From Choristoneura fumiferana (taxonomy: Eukaryota; Arthropoda; Insecta; Lepidoptera; Tortricidae): a DNA stretch of 64,000 nt. The notes beneath the pieces were generated by a model. The model saw only the letters and a program-made list of their open reading frames with translations. It had not been told where the DNA came from and ran no database searches. The DNA lies in the NCBI RefSeq assembly GCF_025370935.1, contig NC_133501.1, positions 3,972,565 to 4,036,564 on the forward strand. The letters are read 5' to 3'. Shown here one piece after another: positions 21,422 through 33,928 of the stretch. Within the stretch, counting starts at the first letter, position 1; every line of letters starts with the position of its first letter. A program made the translations under genes and the position numbers.

Positions 21422-22671
21422 CTAGAAAGATAAATCAAATTAATTATCTCTTCTCTTTTCTTCTCTATATTGATCCAATTTTAAGAACTACTTGTATTTG
21501 AAATGTAATTGTAATTGAAATTTATAATTTTTGTTTTAGTTTTGAAAATATAAAAAATAAAAAAACTGTTTTGGATTACGTTTTAGTTTTGGATTATGTA
21601 TTCTTGTTTAGAGGCTAATTAAATATTTTTCTTTATTATTTCTGTTCCTTAAACATAGTTGCCATTTGCCGCTAACCATTGTTTCTTGTAAATCGTATTT
21701 TTTACCCCACGAGACAGGCCATGCCTAGTGTGGGGGTCAGCACAAATGTATTCTGCGTCTTTAATATTTTTGGAAATAAACTATTTGTATTTGTTGTTGT
21801 TGTATGTTACTTAATTTTTAATACAATCAGAATCAGAATCGTTTATTTGCTTGAATACAATATTGATGGTGTTACAATCTTCTTGTTCATTTTATCCAGC
21901 CTGCATGCTGGCGTGCAAATTATTAACCCATTAAACAAAAATCAAATTTTAGAAAAAAAAGTTATTAGTGGGAAATTATATGCATTTTAATATAACTATG
22001 AGTCATACATAGAGATCATTAAGCTATCTAATATACAATATCTCCAAAACATATATATCTTCATTAATTTCAACATAAACTGTGCAAGTTGCAGAACATT
22101 CTCAAAAATTCAGGATGGTTCTGAGAAGATCCCGGTAACTTTTACGGGAATTTAAAGCAAATTTCCATTAAGTAAGTTCCCCGTGGTAATTAATTCTCCA
22201 TACATAAATGTATTATGATTATGAATAAATTATGTTGCTTGTTATTCAATTTATTCATAAACTTACATTAAATTGACTTTCATTTTATAATATTATTCTT
22301 TTAATCTAAGTTACTTTAAAACAATAATGATTTTATTCATGACAATCACAGCTTTTAAATTTTCTATTTCAGAGAACTTTTGACATAGACATTTCACAAC
22401 TTTTTTTTGCCGAAAATGCCAAAATAAAATTCGACTCGGCCGCTGAAAGACAGGGATATCGAAGCACTGTTGCAAAGAATGATCAGAAAATTTTATTCAT
22501 TTTTATTTATTTATTTATTCAACAACAATAATGATACAGCAAACTTTCATAACACTTAAGCTTAGATATTGGTCCAGATTAGCGTTTAAATGCAGATTAA
22601 TTTAAAAATTGTTACGGCAGAAAATAACTAAACAGATTATTTATAAATATAAATTATTCAAAAGAACATAC

Positions 22672-22716
22672 CAACGATTAAGGAGACAAATCCGTCTTGG
22701 AGTACACCAGGCAGTT
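22672..22716 (-). CDS. E11: module 1 exon (KLPGVLQDGFVSLIV)
   Basis: A 45-nt exon, phase 1-1, acceptor TTTTCAG, donor GTATGTTC. It reads KLPGVLQDGFVSLIV. Twelve of 15 residues match E24, one of the closest pairs between the two modules. Confidence 0.82.
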
Positions 22717-23294
22717 CTGAAAATAACATTTTATAATTTAAAAATTGGTACAAATTTTAATTAGACAGAAAATTAAACATGTCAAAGCGAAGAACGAGAA
22801 AATTAATCTAATCCTGAACGTAATTTCTCTGGAGAAGTATGGATAGACTGAAATAACTTGGAGTTGTGAAATAATAAAAAATAAGAATTTATACATTCAA
22901 TACTTCAAGTTACTACTACAACTTTTAAATTAAAACTATGTACATAAATCTATCCTAAAATTAAAATACTATCATAAAATAAAAATAAAAACCTAAAACT
23001 ACAACAAATTACTTAAAGTACCCCCCTTAGGCAAGGTCCCGAAGATGCTGGCAGCGTTTCCTCTTTGAATAAGCTAATTCTTTGTCCTAGGAAGCTGCCA
23101 GCTCGTCAGTCCCCTATGACGTCTACTAACCTTTTGGACATCTATTTGAAAAGTTTTAAAGCATGATTGGTTTTTTGGAGTCTTTTTGTATTTATTATTT
23201 CAACTCCAAATTTGTTACTTTTACGGGTATCCCGTGAAACCATATCGAAAATACAAACTGAGACATGGACGCACAGAAAAACCAGAAAAAGAGA

Positions 23295-23365
23295 CCAGCG
23301 CTGGGAATCGAACCCAGGTCCTCAGCAATCCGTGCTGCGTGCTATAACCCCTACACCACCGCTGG
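23295..23365 (-). mobile_element. tRNA-like head of SINE family S1
   Basis: Same fold, with stems CCAGCG/CGCTGG and CAGCA/TGCTG. A second, internally deleted head in opposite orientation lies at 23573-23640, so the two make an inverted pair in the intron between E10 and E11. Confidence 0.7.
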
Positions 23366-23895
23366 ACAGGAATCTAGACACGATTTTTTCCTATTTTTCC
23401 TATTTTTCTTGTCTGGGTGAGCGGTTGGTTCCGAAAGAGTGTGACGTCTCTCGATGAGAGCGGAACATAGATGTCGCTAGTGCTGCTGCATAAGTAGCGT
23501 AGTAGAAATAAGCAATCTGAGATATGTATGCATAGGAAAAATTCTCTAGATCTCATTGTCTAGATTCCTGTCCAGCGGTGGTGTAGGGGTTATAGCACGC
23601 AGCACTCCCAGCGCTGGTCTCTTTTTCTGGTTTTTCTGTGCATCCGTGTCTCAGTTAGTATTTTCGATAAGTTTTGAAGCGTTAAATATGTTATTGCAAT
23701 TATTTATTGTGCACTAGCTTAGTAGCTTTTCCCCCTGATTTCGTCAGCTCAGAATTAAAATTTATGGTACAGATTCTTTGATCTAATAAAGTAAAAAAAC
23801 AAGGTCAAGTGAGAGCTGGACTCACATAGTAGAGGTCACCAAAAATTAACACGCTTCATGCATAAATATAAAAAAAATATCGTTCAAATACTTAC

Positions 23896-23943
23896 TCAGA
23901 TTTACGACATCCTCAAAAATTAACTTGTCTTTACCAACGGCAT
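23896..23943 (-). CDS. E10: module 1 exon (DAVGKDKLIFEDVVNL)
   Basis: A 48-nt exon, phase 1-1, acceptor GTTTTCAG, donor GTAAGTAT. It encodes DAVGKDKLIFEDVVNL, a likely amphipathic helix. It is the paralogue of E23, with 8 of 16 residues the same. Confidence 0.8.
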
Positions 23944-24339
23944 CTGAAAACAAATAGATTACATGGTTTAGGTATAAAGATTATTTATTTTAATTATAAA
24001 TTTGACGTTCACGTGAAAACTTAACACTAAAATCTAGAAAAGCAGGTAGAATGTCGATCATTTCACATTTTGGCTCTTTTCATAAAGGGAGCAGAATTTA
24101 TGTGCTAAGTAAAACTAACTAAGTTAAATGGACAATGATAGATGATATACATAATGATCAATTAATATAATGCGATTTTCTCGGAATTATTGAAATTTAA
24201 AGGATCAAAGATAACATGATCAAAACAGTTCGACCAATGAATAGTCTTACCGAAACTTATACTAACTCTATATCATAATGACCACTATGTAATTATTTGG
24301 TAACTTTGTGTATTTGGACACGATTCCGTGTTTTTAGGA

Positions 24340-24560
24340 TTACTAGCTTGTGCCCGCGGCTTCGCCCGCGTGTAAATCGGTTATCGCGCGCTGTTCCCTC
24401 GGGAACTGTGCATTTTTCCGGGGTAAAAAATAGCCAATGTTACTCTCGTAGCCCATAAACTATCTCCATGCCAAAAATCACGTCGATCCGTTGCTCCGTT
24501 TCGACGTGAAAGACGGACAAACATACAAGCACACACACTTTAGCATTTATAATATTAGTA
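24340..24560. repeat. Lepidopteran 'CCCGCGGCTTCGCCCGCG' repeat
   Basis: Runs from ACTAGCTTGTGCCCGCGGC to '..TTTATAATATTAGTAGG'. Variants occur at 25480-25885, 38855-39130, 41780-41985, 42405-42515, 42600-42960, 47870-48190 and 49150-49380. All lack coding capacity. This repeat type is widespread in moth and butterfly genomes. Confidence 0.72.
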
Positions 24561-24793
24561 GGTATTTGTATGGATTACCGCAGATGTTTTTAAGGATATC
24601 TCTTTATACTTATATTTGTATACTGTGCAACTGTATTATTACGTTTTTATTATTTTTGTAGATGTAGTTGGTTTCATTAGTAATATTACTTGCAAAAATT
24701 AAAAAGCTGAAATCTCTGGAACAAAATTCCCATGATGCTGGCAATAAATTTAATATTTACTTAGTTCTGATTTAGAAATAAAAATGTTCTTAC

Positions 24794-24817
24794 CTGGAAT
24801 ACCTTTTGTAAAGATTC
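24794..24817 (-). CDS. E9: module 1 micro-exon (GIFTKGIP)
   Basis: A 24-nt exon, phase 1-1, with acceptor TTTTACAG and donor GTAAGAAC. It reads GIFTKGIP. It is the paralogue of E22 (TFFAKGLT), with the same length, phase and neighbours. Confidence 0.75.
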
Positions 24818-25948
24818 CTGTAAAATAAAAAGAATGTCAATATTTTTGGAAATTTGTGTGTTTTTTATTTTTATTTAAAGACTTATATATCTCGCCGTTT
24901 CGCTGTAAACTGTGTAACAGGTGGACAGACACGTGAGTGACCGAGATAGGGATCCCTTAAGGCCTTTGGGTACGGAACTCTAAAAATGATGCGTGGATAC
25001 CTAACTCGATTGATGAGATGACCTACTTTTAGATTGAATAACCTAACCATAAAAATTTAATTTTTAATACAAGCTTTTTTGCTGACTGTACTTGCGGCCA
25101 AACTACATTTGCATACCAAATTTCAAGTCGATGCTATTAACCGTTGAAGAGTTCCGTCCTACTGACACGATCCTGGCCGGACTGCCAGGATGCCACTACT
25201 AGATTATTGTGTTGTCACGCGATTTACAAGCATTCCAATGTTCAAGTTAATCTGACTACTGGAACTTACAGACAGACAGACAACGGGACAGGTGAAACTA
25301 AATAAAAGCTTTTAAAAATGTTTGTCAGGTAGGTATTACCAATTAATGAATCCAAAAAACTAAATTTTAACGAATTCAATTTTAAAGTGTTTTCATTCAA
25401 CTTTTTATGGCGCAACACTTTTCAGTTTTGGTACCTATTTGTATTTTATTAAGTATTTATTTATTATAGTAAACTAGCCGTTACCCGCGACTCCGTCTGC
25501 GTAGAATTCGGCTATCGCTATCCCTCTGGAACTATGCAATTTTTCCGGGAAAACTATCCTAGTTAAATTGGTGTTATTTTAATGTATGATAAACAGATGG
25601 TCCCAAAGGAAGGACAGCGCCGTTCGCAGGACCGGCAATTTTTGCTGATTTGGGACCATTTCGTGACATACAACTTTAAAAAAAACTCTGTTATGCTACG
25701 CTACTTTGTCACGAATAAATGTGACAATCCGTAGCAAAAGGGTCCTTATGATTTCTATTTCTATTTATTTCTATTTCTATGTCCTTCCCCGGGCGGGACT
25801 CAAAACTATATGTATGCCGAATTTCATCCAAAAAGTGATGAAGTAACAAACCGACTTGCAAACTTTCACATTTATAATATTAGTGGATAACACAAACACA
25901 ATTCAATATTGCACAAGGTGATGGTGCAATTTTTCCAAAAATTTCAAC

Positions 25949-26213
25949 ATTGGTACAGTCAACTACAAAGAGATGTATCCAAGTTAATCTTACAAAATGA
26001 TGTAGCCCTGCGGATGCCATAATTAAGTAGCCATTGAATGTGACAAACATGGTATCCACCGAACCTGACAGAAACATGTATGCCTCTAATGTGCAATATT
26101 TGTGTATCCCCTTACATTTCATTTGAAATATATACTGACAACCTTAATCTAATATCTATCCACAAATTGTGACATAAAAATTGGATACATCTCTTTGTAG
26201 TTGACTGTACAAT
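25949..26213. mobile_element. Inverted-repeat element of ~265 bp
   Basis: The ends share about 33 bp in inverted orientation, including ACAGTCAACTACAAAGAGA. The interior is AT-rich. It lies in the intron between E8 and E9. Confidence 0.78.
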
Positions 26214-26331
26214 ATAAAAAAAATGTTTGTTACAAGAAACAACACATATTGGCGAGTACGTATTTTTAAAATCAATTTAAATGGCTATTAATCAAAAATA
26301 TCTTATTTATATAGACTATGTGTTTACTTAC

Positions 26332-26356
26332 CCAAAGCGTGAAAGATGTCTTTCCC
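26332..26356 (-). CDS. E8: linker micro-exon (GKDIFHAL)
   Basis: A 25-nt exon (acceptor TTTTTTCAG, donor GTAAGTAAAC), phase 0 in and phase 1 out, reading GKDIFHAL. Together E7 and E8 add 54 nt. No second copy is seen before the other module, where E21 is followed directly by E22. Confidence 0.65.
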
Positions 26357-26937
26357 CTGAAAAAAGTTAATTTATAATTACATGGTACAAAATACGCAAG
26401 AGAAACCTGCCAAAAGCGTGTCGGACACACCCAAGTTAGGGTTCCATATTACGAGAAAAACAAGTACTTAATATTTTACCAAGGACTTTTTTTTTGGACA
26501 GAATATTCCAGGAAGATAAGCCGAGCCTAGCCGAGGCTATAAGACCAGCATGAATGGGAATGTTGGAAGAGGAAGGCCTAGACGAACGTACCACGATCAA
26601 ATCGAGGATGTTCCGAAGAAAGGTCGGGTCAGGAGTACTCTAAACCGACGTGCATGCATGAAAAGATTGATGATTGATTGATTGTCCATCATCCCGCTCG
26701 AGTCTCAAGTCTCGAGTCTCAATTTCAGCTCATTTAGACCCCAAGTGCCTGCCAAACACCAGCAGATGTTCCTGCGCTCCGACTTCTGGCCGGAGGGTGT
26801 GGTGTTCCGTCGTTTTAGGGTAGCGACGAAGATGGCGTTCAAAAATCCCTAATTAGCTTTCTCTAAGAGCCAGATTTGAATATTTAATTATCTGCCATTG
26901 CCACTAAGTACGAGCTCGAAGGAGTGAAGAAGCTTAC

Positions 26938-26966
26938 CCCAGCAGGCGGGGCGTCTCCGAGAAGAT
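26938..26966 (-). CDS. E7: linker micro-exon (LLGDAPPAG)
   Basis: A 29-nt exon (acceptor TTATCAG, donor GTAAGCTT), phase 1 in and phase 0 out. It reads D-LLGDAPPAG. It is one of only two non-symmetric exons; its odd length is exactly compensated by E8, so the pair restores phase 1. Confidence 0.62.
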
Positions 26967-27314
26967 CTGATAAAGAAAAATATAGCAGTTACTGAAATTA
27001 TTCCCACAATTATCCAGTCTTCTATTTACTACTCAGTTAAAATACAAACAATGACTGTAATGTTATTATAAGTATTATGTACTTATGAAAAATAAAAATG
27101 ATTTTTTGAAAAGAAAACGTTTTTGGCCATAATAGTAGAAAGTTCAACGAGGGACTAAAACGAGCCATAATGACACGAGATGTTTAGCCACCCAAGCAGA
27201 GCGAGGGTGGCTATAGTTCGAGTGGCATTATGGTTGTTTAGTCTCGCGTTAAACACTACTGTTCACTTTGAATGCGAGGAAAAAAACAATGTTCTGTTAA
27301 AAATTACAATATCA

Positions 27315-27915
27315 CTTTTTTAAAACCGGCCAAGAGCGTGTCGGAAATGCCCGAAATAGGGCTCCGTAGCCATTGTTAAGTAACATTTTTCTAAGGATTT
27401 CGTATTTTATACGGAATCTTCCATAGTTGAGGTATATTTTATACCTTAGGCTTAGGCTGCTATTTACTCTACATTCTCAAGCAAACTTAACCGTTATAAT
27501 TTTTTCTTGAAAGTTTGATATACCTTCTACCATCTTGAATCTTTTCAAATTTTTCCACCCACTAGTTTAGATTTTAGAGGGTCGCTCGATTTTAATGAAA
27601 ATTTGCACTTTAAAGTTGAATATTTCGCTAACAACACGCTAAATCGAAAATACCTATCCAACGATACCCATACTATATATAAAAAAAAACACCCCCACTA
27701 TGGGAGGTCTATGGGAGGTACCCTAAAAAAATTTATTTTTAATTTTTATTTTACCATTTTGTCGGCATAGTTTACATATATATCCGTGCAAAATTACAGC
27801 TTTCTAGCATTGAAAGTCCCTGAGCAAAGCTGCGCACGGACGGACAGACAGACAGACAGACATGGCGAAACTATAAGGGTTCCGTTTTTGCCATTTTGGC
27901 TCCGGAACCCTAAAA
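27315..27915 (+). repeat. Dispersed repeat with AAGAGCGTGTCGG head and GACA run
   Basis: A full-length copy of the family also seen reversed at 318-800. It lies in the intron between E6 and E7. Confidence 0.72.
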
Positions 27916-28831
27916 AAGTACGCTCGACTAATGGACAAGCCATCTGTGAAAATTTAAAAAAACGAAAAAAAAATTTGCTGCGCGGTTTTTTCTTTTATTT
28001 TATTGTTTATGAAGTGACGCTTTAAAAGCTTGCATATTTAGCCAACAGTTTCAAAATTGAAAAACTATTTTAAAACAAATTGGACTACGCATAATAAAAT
28101 GAATTAATCCTTAATATAATTGAATAGATTCATATTCGTAATCATTAATTGTTTCACGAAATTAAATCGTGTATTTTTTTATATTTTTGCAGTTGTCATT
28201 TTGAAGTTTTGGCCCTTTAGGGGTATCCAACGTAAATTAAAAAAAAAATTAATCCCTAGAGAATAAAAAGGAGCTTTAGTCCCGATATGCAGAGCTTAAT
28301 TAAAGTAACATTTTAAGAGCATCAGAAGTGAATAGTTAGAGCATCAAGAAGTGAAAAGTTAAACTATCAGTTGAGTTTCTAACTAATCTGAGGCGTCGTG
28401 TTAACTATCAGTTAGTTTCTAACTATGAACTTCTGCCGACGGAAGTAACATAAAACACATAAAATTAATATTTAACTACCTACTTGATAACTGGACCCCG
28501 TTATCAAGCGGGCAGTTTGGTGGGTAGGTACCTAATATTATTGATGTGCAATGTTAATAAAAAAAACTTTTTTAAATTGAGTGTTCAAATAAATTTTGGA
28601 GTTCCCATACATAGCTACATCGCATGGACTTGGATAGTTTGTATTGTGCATCACTAAATGTTAGGTAGCCACCAAACTGCCCGCTTGATAACGGGGTATG
28701 TTAATGACTAAACTACAACTAGAAAACAAAATACAAAAGTGTTTACACTGCATAATTAACTATCTCAACTCTCGATTATCTTTTAACCGGTAACAGCTAG
28801 CGCCATTAGTATCGTGGAGTAAGCACCATAC

Positions 28832-28912
28832 CTCCTCCAAGGGTTGCGCCAATGGCCGCTCCTGTGCCTCCAGCGACGAGGCCCCCACCGACGGCGGCGC
28901 CGACTGCTTCCC
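28832..28912 (-). CDS. E6: Gly-zipper exon, copy 5 of 5
   Basis: An 81-nt exon, phase 1-1, encoding GEAVGAAVGGGLVAGG... and ending GATLGG. It is the most diverged copy at the protein level (Val for Ile, Thr for Ala). The last base, G, joins E7 to give Asp. A foldback hairpin (28943-29200) begins about 30 nt upstream of the acceptor. Confidence 0.72.
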
Positions 28913-28942
28913 CTGGTATAGATGGTTTTATAAAAAAAACAT

Positions 28943-29200
28943 TAAATTTAAAAAATCAAAAAACCCGACTGCCTTAAAAACTAAAAGGAAGAAAATAAGT
29001 TAAGTGGTCTAGAACTCTATCAAGAAGCTCATTTTAGGTTCAACAGTCGGGACTCATTATGAAGATTTTTTGAGCTGGTTACGGTTTGAATGGTTCCGAC
29101 TGTTGAACCTTAAATGAGCTTCTTGATAGAGTTCTAGACCACTAGACTTATTTTCTCCTTTTAGTTTTTAAGGCAGTCGGGTTTTTGATTTTTTAAATTT
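28943..29200. repeat. Long foldback hairpin beside E6
   Basis: The left arm (28943-29050) and right arm (29096-29200) are close to perfect inverted copies around a ~45-nt loop. The same structure is at 31069-31327 and 35195-35453. At 33137-33330 it is rearranged, and it is missing beside E2. On the transcript it starts about 30 nt upstream of the 3' splice site. Confidence 0.9.
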
Positions 29201-29453
29201 ATTGTATTTTATTTTATACTTTTTTGATATTTCTGTGAAAATAGTAGGTTAAAAGTATTATAATCTATATATATTTAGAATAGGCTAATTATTAGCTTTC
29301 ATTTGATTCCCATATACAATGTAAAAGATTTTTTTTTATTACTTCGCCATAATTTTTTTCGCGGACGCCATTTTGAAATATTATATACCCTATGTCACTC
29401 CGACAGTTATGAAGAATCCAATGATACCTCATATGTTACAATCCGTCTAGCCG

Positions 29454-29550
29454 TTTAGGCTGCAGCGAGGAACAAAGAAATGGACATACATACCCACATA
29501 CATACATACATACATACATACTTACATACATACTTACATACATACATACG
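29454..29550. repeat. CATA tetranucleotide microsatellite in each tandem unit
   Basis: Runs of CATA with scattered CTTA variants lie at about 29488-29550, 31615-31680, 33628-33682 and 35747-35833. The fourth is longest and marks the breakpoint between units 4 and 5. Open frames reading MYVSMYVC across it are artefacts. Confidence 0.85.
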
Positions 29551-29668
29551 CTCGAAAAACATAACCCTCCTTCGGGCAGTCGGGTAAAAAGCTTATAAAG
29601 CCACACATGTTTAAACATCACACCTGTATTCCCAAATAGGGTAGGCAGAGCACACGAAACGTTACTGC

Positions 29669-29797
29669 AAGGCTACTACGAAACTCGTAACTCGAAGTTC
29701 GTGTCGTGCGGTCCCTCTCGCTCTCGTATCAAACAGTGTAAGTGTCAGAGGGACCGCACGACACGAACTTCGAGTTTCGAGTTTCGGAGTAGCCCAG
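29669..29797. mobile_element. Foldback element family F in tandem unit 1
   Basis: Present in units 1 and 3, while units 2 and 5 have the uninterrupted 'AACGTTACxGxTTCGGAGCC' site. Confidence 0.87.
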
Positions 29798-30956
29798 CTG
29801 CTTCGGAGCCACTTTTAGCAATTTTATGTTTTAAGTTTGACAAACCGGTACAAATACAAATACAAAATACTTTATTTATTTAAATAAACATAGCCAGTAC
29901 AGGAGAAATATCCATCAGACTCCAAACTAGGCTGAGCCTGTATCTTAGACGTATGCGGGTGCGAGTAACTTATAAGAAATTGCAGTAACAACATAAATGC
30001 GCTAAATAAGGATGTTGACATGACGCCATTAAAAAATAATTCAAAGACACGACTCCAGTTAAAAAACGCTTTATTTTAGGCCTGAAAACCAGATTAATTT
30101 TCGATTAACTGCAAAATTAGATTTTTTGTTGCTTTAAAACAAATAAATAGTTAAGTAGTTGATTTATTGATTGTGTGCGAACAACAGTGGCGATCCTAAC
30201 ATAGAAGCCTAAAAGCCGGGCTTGCCTTATAAAGCGAACAACGTCCAAACGAGAAAAAAAAGTTCTAATAAAATCACTTTTAGTACATTGTGTCTTAAGG
30301 GCGGTAGATTCATATTCGTAATCATTAATTGTTTCACGAAATTAAATCGTGTATTTTTTTATATTTTTGCAGTTGTCATTTTGAAGTTTTGGCCCTTTAG
30401 GGGTATCCAACGTAAATTAAAAAAAAAATTAATCCCTAGAGAATAAAAAGGAGCTTTAGTCCCGATATGCAGAGATTAAAGTAACATTTTAAGAGCATCA
30501 GAAGTGAAAAGTTAATTATCAGTTAGTTTCTAACTATGAACTGAGGCGTCTGCCGAAGTTTACGGAAGTAACATAAAACACATAAAATTTATATTTAACT
30601 ACCTACTTGATAACTGGACCCCGTTATCAAGCGGGCAGTTTGGTGGGTAGGTACCTAATATTATTGATGTGCAATGTTAATAAAAAAACTTTTTTAAATT
30701 GAGTGTTCAAATAAATTTTGGAGTTCCCATACTTAGCTACATCGCATGGACTTGGATAGTTTGTATTGTGCATCACTAAATGTTAGGTAGCCACCAAACT
30801 GCCCGCTTGATAACGGGGTACCTATGTTAATGACTAAACTACAACTAGAAAACAAAATACAAAAGTGTTTACACTGCATAATTAACTATCTCAACTCTCG
30901 ATTATCTTTTAACCGGTAACAGCTAGCGCCATTAGATCGTGGAGTAAGCACCATAC

Positions 30957-31036
30957 CTCCTCCAAGGGCTGCGCCAATGGCCGCTCCTGTGCCTCCAGCG
31001 ACGAGGCCCCACCGATGGCGGCGCCGACTGCTTCCC
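30957..31036 (-). CDS. E5: Gly-zipper exon, copy 4 of 5, one base short
   Basis: The splice borders match the other copies, but the exon is 80 nt, not 81. A run of five C (plus strand) in the sister copies is four C here (near 31007-31010). Taken literally, the frame shifts in the middle of the Gly-zipper. A sequencing error in a homopolymer, a dead exon that is skipped, and a real frameshift are all possible. Confidence 0.6.
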
Positions 31037-33025
31037 CTGGTATAAGATGGTTTTATAAAAAAAACATTAAATTTTAAAAAATCAAAAACCCGACTGCCTT
31101 AAAACTAAAAGGAAGAAAATAAGTCTAGTGGTCTAGAACTCTATCAAGAAGCTCATTTAAGGTTCAACAGTCGGGACCCATTATGAAGATTTTTTTGAGC
31201 TGGTTACGGTTTGAATGGGTTCCGACTGTTGAACCTTAAATGAGCTTCTTGATAGAGTTCTAGACCATTAAACTTATTTTCTTCCTTTTAGTTTTCAAGG
31301 CAGTCGGGTTTTTGATTTTTTAAATTTATTGTATTTTATTTTATACTTTTTGATATTTCTGTGAAAATAGTAGGTTAAAAGTATTATAATCTATATATAT
31401 TTAGAATAGGCTAATTATTAGCTTTCATTTGATTCCCATATTGTTACAATGTAAAAGATTTTTTTTTATTACTTCGCCATAATTTTTTTCGCGGACGCCA
31501 TTTTGAAATATTATATACCCTATGTCACTCCGACAGTTATGAAGAATCCAATGATACCTCATATGTTACAATCCGTCTAGCCGTTTAGGCTGCAGCGAGG
31601 AACAAAGAAATGGACATACATACCCACATACATACATACATACATACATACTTACATACATACTTACATACATACATACGCTCGAAAAACATAACCCTCC
31701 TTCGGGCAGTCGGGTAAAAAGCTTATAAAGCCACACATTTAAACATCACGCCTGTATTCCCAAATAGGGTAGGCAGAGCACACGAAACGTTACTGCTTCG
31801 GAGCCACTTTTAGCAATTTTATGTTTTAAGTTTGACAAACTGGTACAAATACAAATACAAAATACTTTATTTATTTAAATAAACATAGCCAGTACAGGAG
31901 AAATATCCATCAGACTCCAAACTAGGCTGAGCCTGTATCTTAGGCGTATGCGGGTGCGAGTAACTTATAAGAGATTACAGTAACAACATAAATGCGCTAA
32001 ATAAGGATGTTGACATGACGCCATTAAAAAATAATTCAGACACGACTCCAGTTAAAAAAACGCTTTGTTTTAGGCCTGAAAACCAGATTAATTTTGATTA
32101 ACTGCAAAAATTAGATTTTTGTTGCTTTAAAACAAATAAATAGTTAGTTGATTCATTGATTGAGTGTGTGAACAACAGTGGCGATCCTAACATAGAAGCC
32201 CAAAAGCCGGGCTTGCCTTATAAAGCGAACAACGTCCAAAGGAGAAAAAAAGTTCTAATAAAATCACTTTTAGTACATTGTGTCTTAAGGGCGGTAGATT
32301 CATATTCGTAATCATTAATTGTTTCACGAAATTAAATCGTGTATTTTTTTATATTTTGCAGTTGTCATTTTGAAGTTTTTGGCCCTTTAGGGGTATCCAA
32401 CGTAAATTAAAAAAAAAAACCCTAGATAGTAAAAAGGAGCTTTAGTCCCGATATGCAGAGATTAAAGTAACATTTTAAGAGCATGAGAAGTGAAACGTTA
32501 ATTATCAGTTAGTTTCTAACTATGAACTGAGGCGTCTGCCGAAGTTTACGGAAGTAACATAAAACACATAAAATTTATATTTAACTACCTACTTGATAAC
32601 TGGACCCCGTTATCAAGCGGGCAGTTTGGTGGGTAGGTACCTAATATTATTGATGTGCAATGTTAATAAAAAACTTTTTTAAATGAGTGTTCAAAAAATT
32701 TTGGAGTTCCCATACATAGTTCGCCTTGTACATATTATCCTGTGTTATGTTTTTTTCATGGTGTTTGTACAATAAAGAGTTTACAATACAATACAATACA
32801 ATACATAGCTACATCGCATGGACTTGGATAGTTTGTATTGTGCATCACTAAATGTTAGGTAGCCACCAAACTGCCCGCTTGATAACGGGGTATGTTAATG
32901 ACTAAACTACAACTAGAAAACAAAATACAAAAGTGTTTACACTGCATAATTAACTATCTCAACTCTCGATTATCTTTTAACCGGTAACAGCTAGCGCCAT
33001 TAGTATCGTGGAGTAAGCACCATAC

Positions 33026-33106
33026 CTCCTCCAAGGGCTGCGCCAATGGCCGCTCCTGTGCCTCCAGCGACGAGGCCCCCACCGATGGCGGCGCCGACTG
33101 CTGCCC
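33026..33106 (-). CDS. E4: Gly-zipper exon, copy 3 of 5
   Basis: An 81-nt exon, phase 1-1, encoding GAAVGAAIGGGLVAGG... and ending GAALGG. In this unit the neighbouring hairpin (33137-33330) is rearranged: its loop is inverted and part of one arm is gone. The unit also carries two insertions absent from other units. Confidence 0.72.
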
Positions 33107-33803
33107 CTGGTATAGCTGGTTTTATAAAAAAAACATTAAATTTAAAAAATCAAAAAACCCGACTGCCTTAAAAACTAAAAGGAAGAAAAATGTCTAATGG
33201 TCTAGAACTCTATCAAGAAGCTCATTTAAGGTTTAACAGTCGGACCCATTCAAACCGTAACCAACTCAAAAAATCTTCATAATGGGTTCTTCCTTTTAGT
33301 TTTTAAGGCAGTCGGGTTTTGATTTTTTAAATTTATTGTATTTTATTTTATACTTTTTTGATATTTCTGTGAAAATAGTAGATTAAAAGTATTAAAACCC
33401 ATATAATATATATTTAGAATAAGCTAATTATTAGCTTTCATTTGATTCCCATATTGTTACAATGTAAAAGATTTTTTTATTACTTCGCCATAATTTTTTT
33501 CGCAGACGCCATTTTGAAATATCATATACCCTATGTCACTCCGACAGTTATGAAGAATCCAATGATACCTCATATGTTACAATCCGTCTAGCCGTTTAGG
33601 CTGCAGCGAGGACCAAAGAAATGGACATACATACCCACATACATACATACATACATACTTACATACATACATACATACATACGCTCGAAAAACATAACCC
33701 TCCTTCGGGCAGTCGGGTAAAAAGCTTATAAAGCCACACATGTTTAAACATCACACCTGTATTCCCAAATAGGGTAGGCAGAGCACACGAAACGTTACTG
33801 CAA

Positions 33804-33928
33804 GGCTACTACGAAACTCGTAACTCGAAGTTCGTGTCGTGCGGTCCCTCTCGCTCTCGTATCAAACAGTGTAAGTGTCAGAGGGACCGCACGACACGAA
33901 CTTCGAGTTTCGAGTTTCGGAGTAGCCC
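33804..33928. mobile_element. Foldback element family F in tandem unit 3
   Basis: Same position and sequence as the copy in unit 1. Confidence 0.87.

Noticed and set aside
22081..22440. Heat-shock promoter
   Set aside because: The GAAnnTTC words belong to a dispersed intronic repeat without a TATA box or downstream start, so it is kept only as a repeat with possible binding words.
29436..29621. Frame encoding MYVSMYVCMYVC
   Set aside because: Produced by the CATA microsatellite in the tandem units; not a protein.
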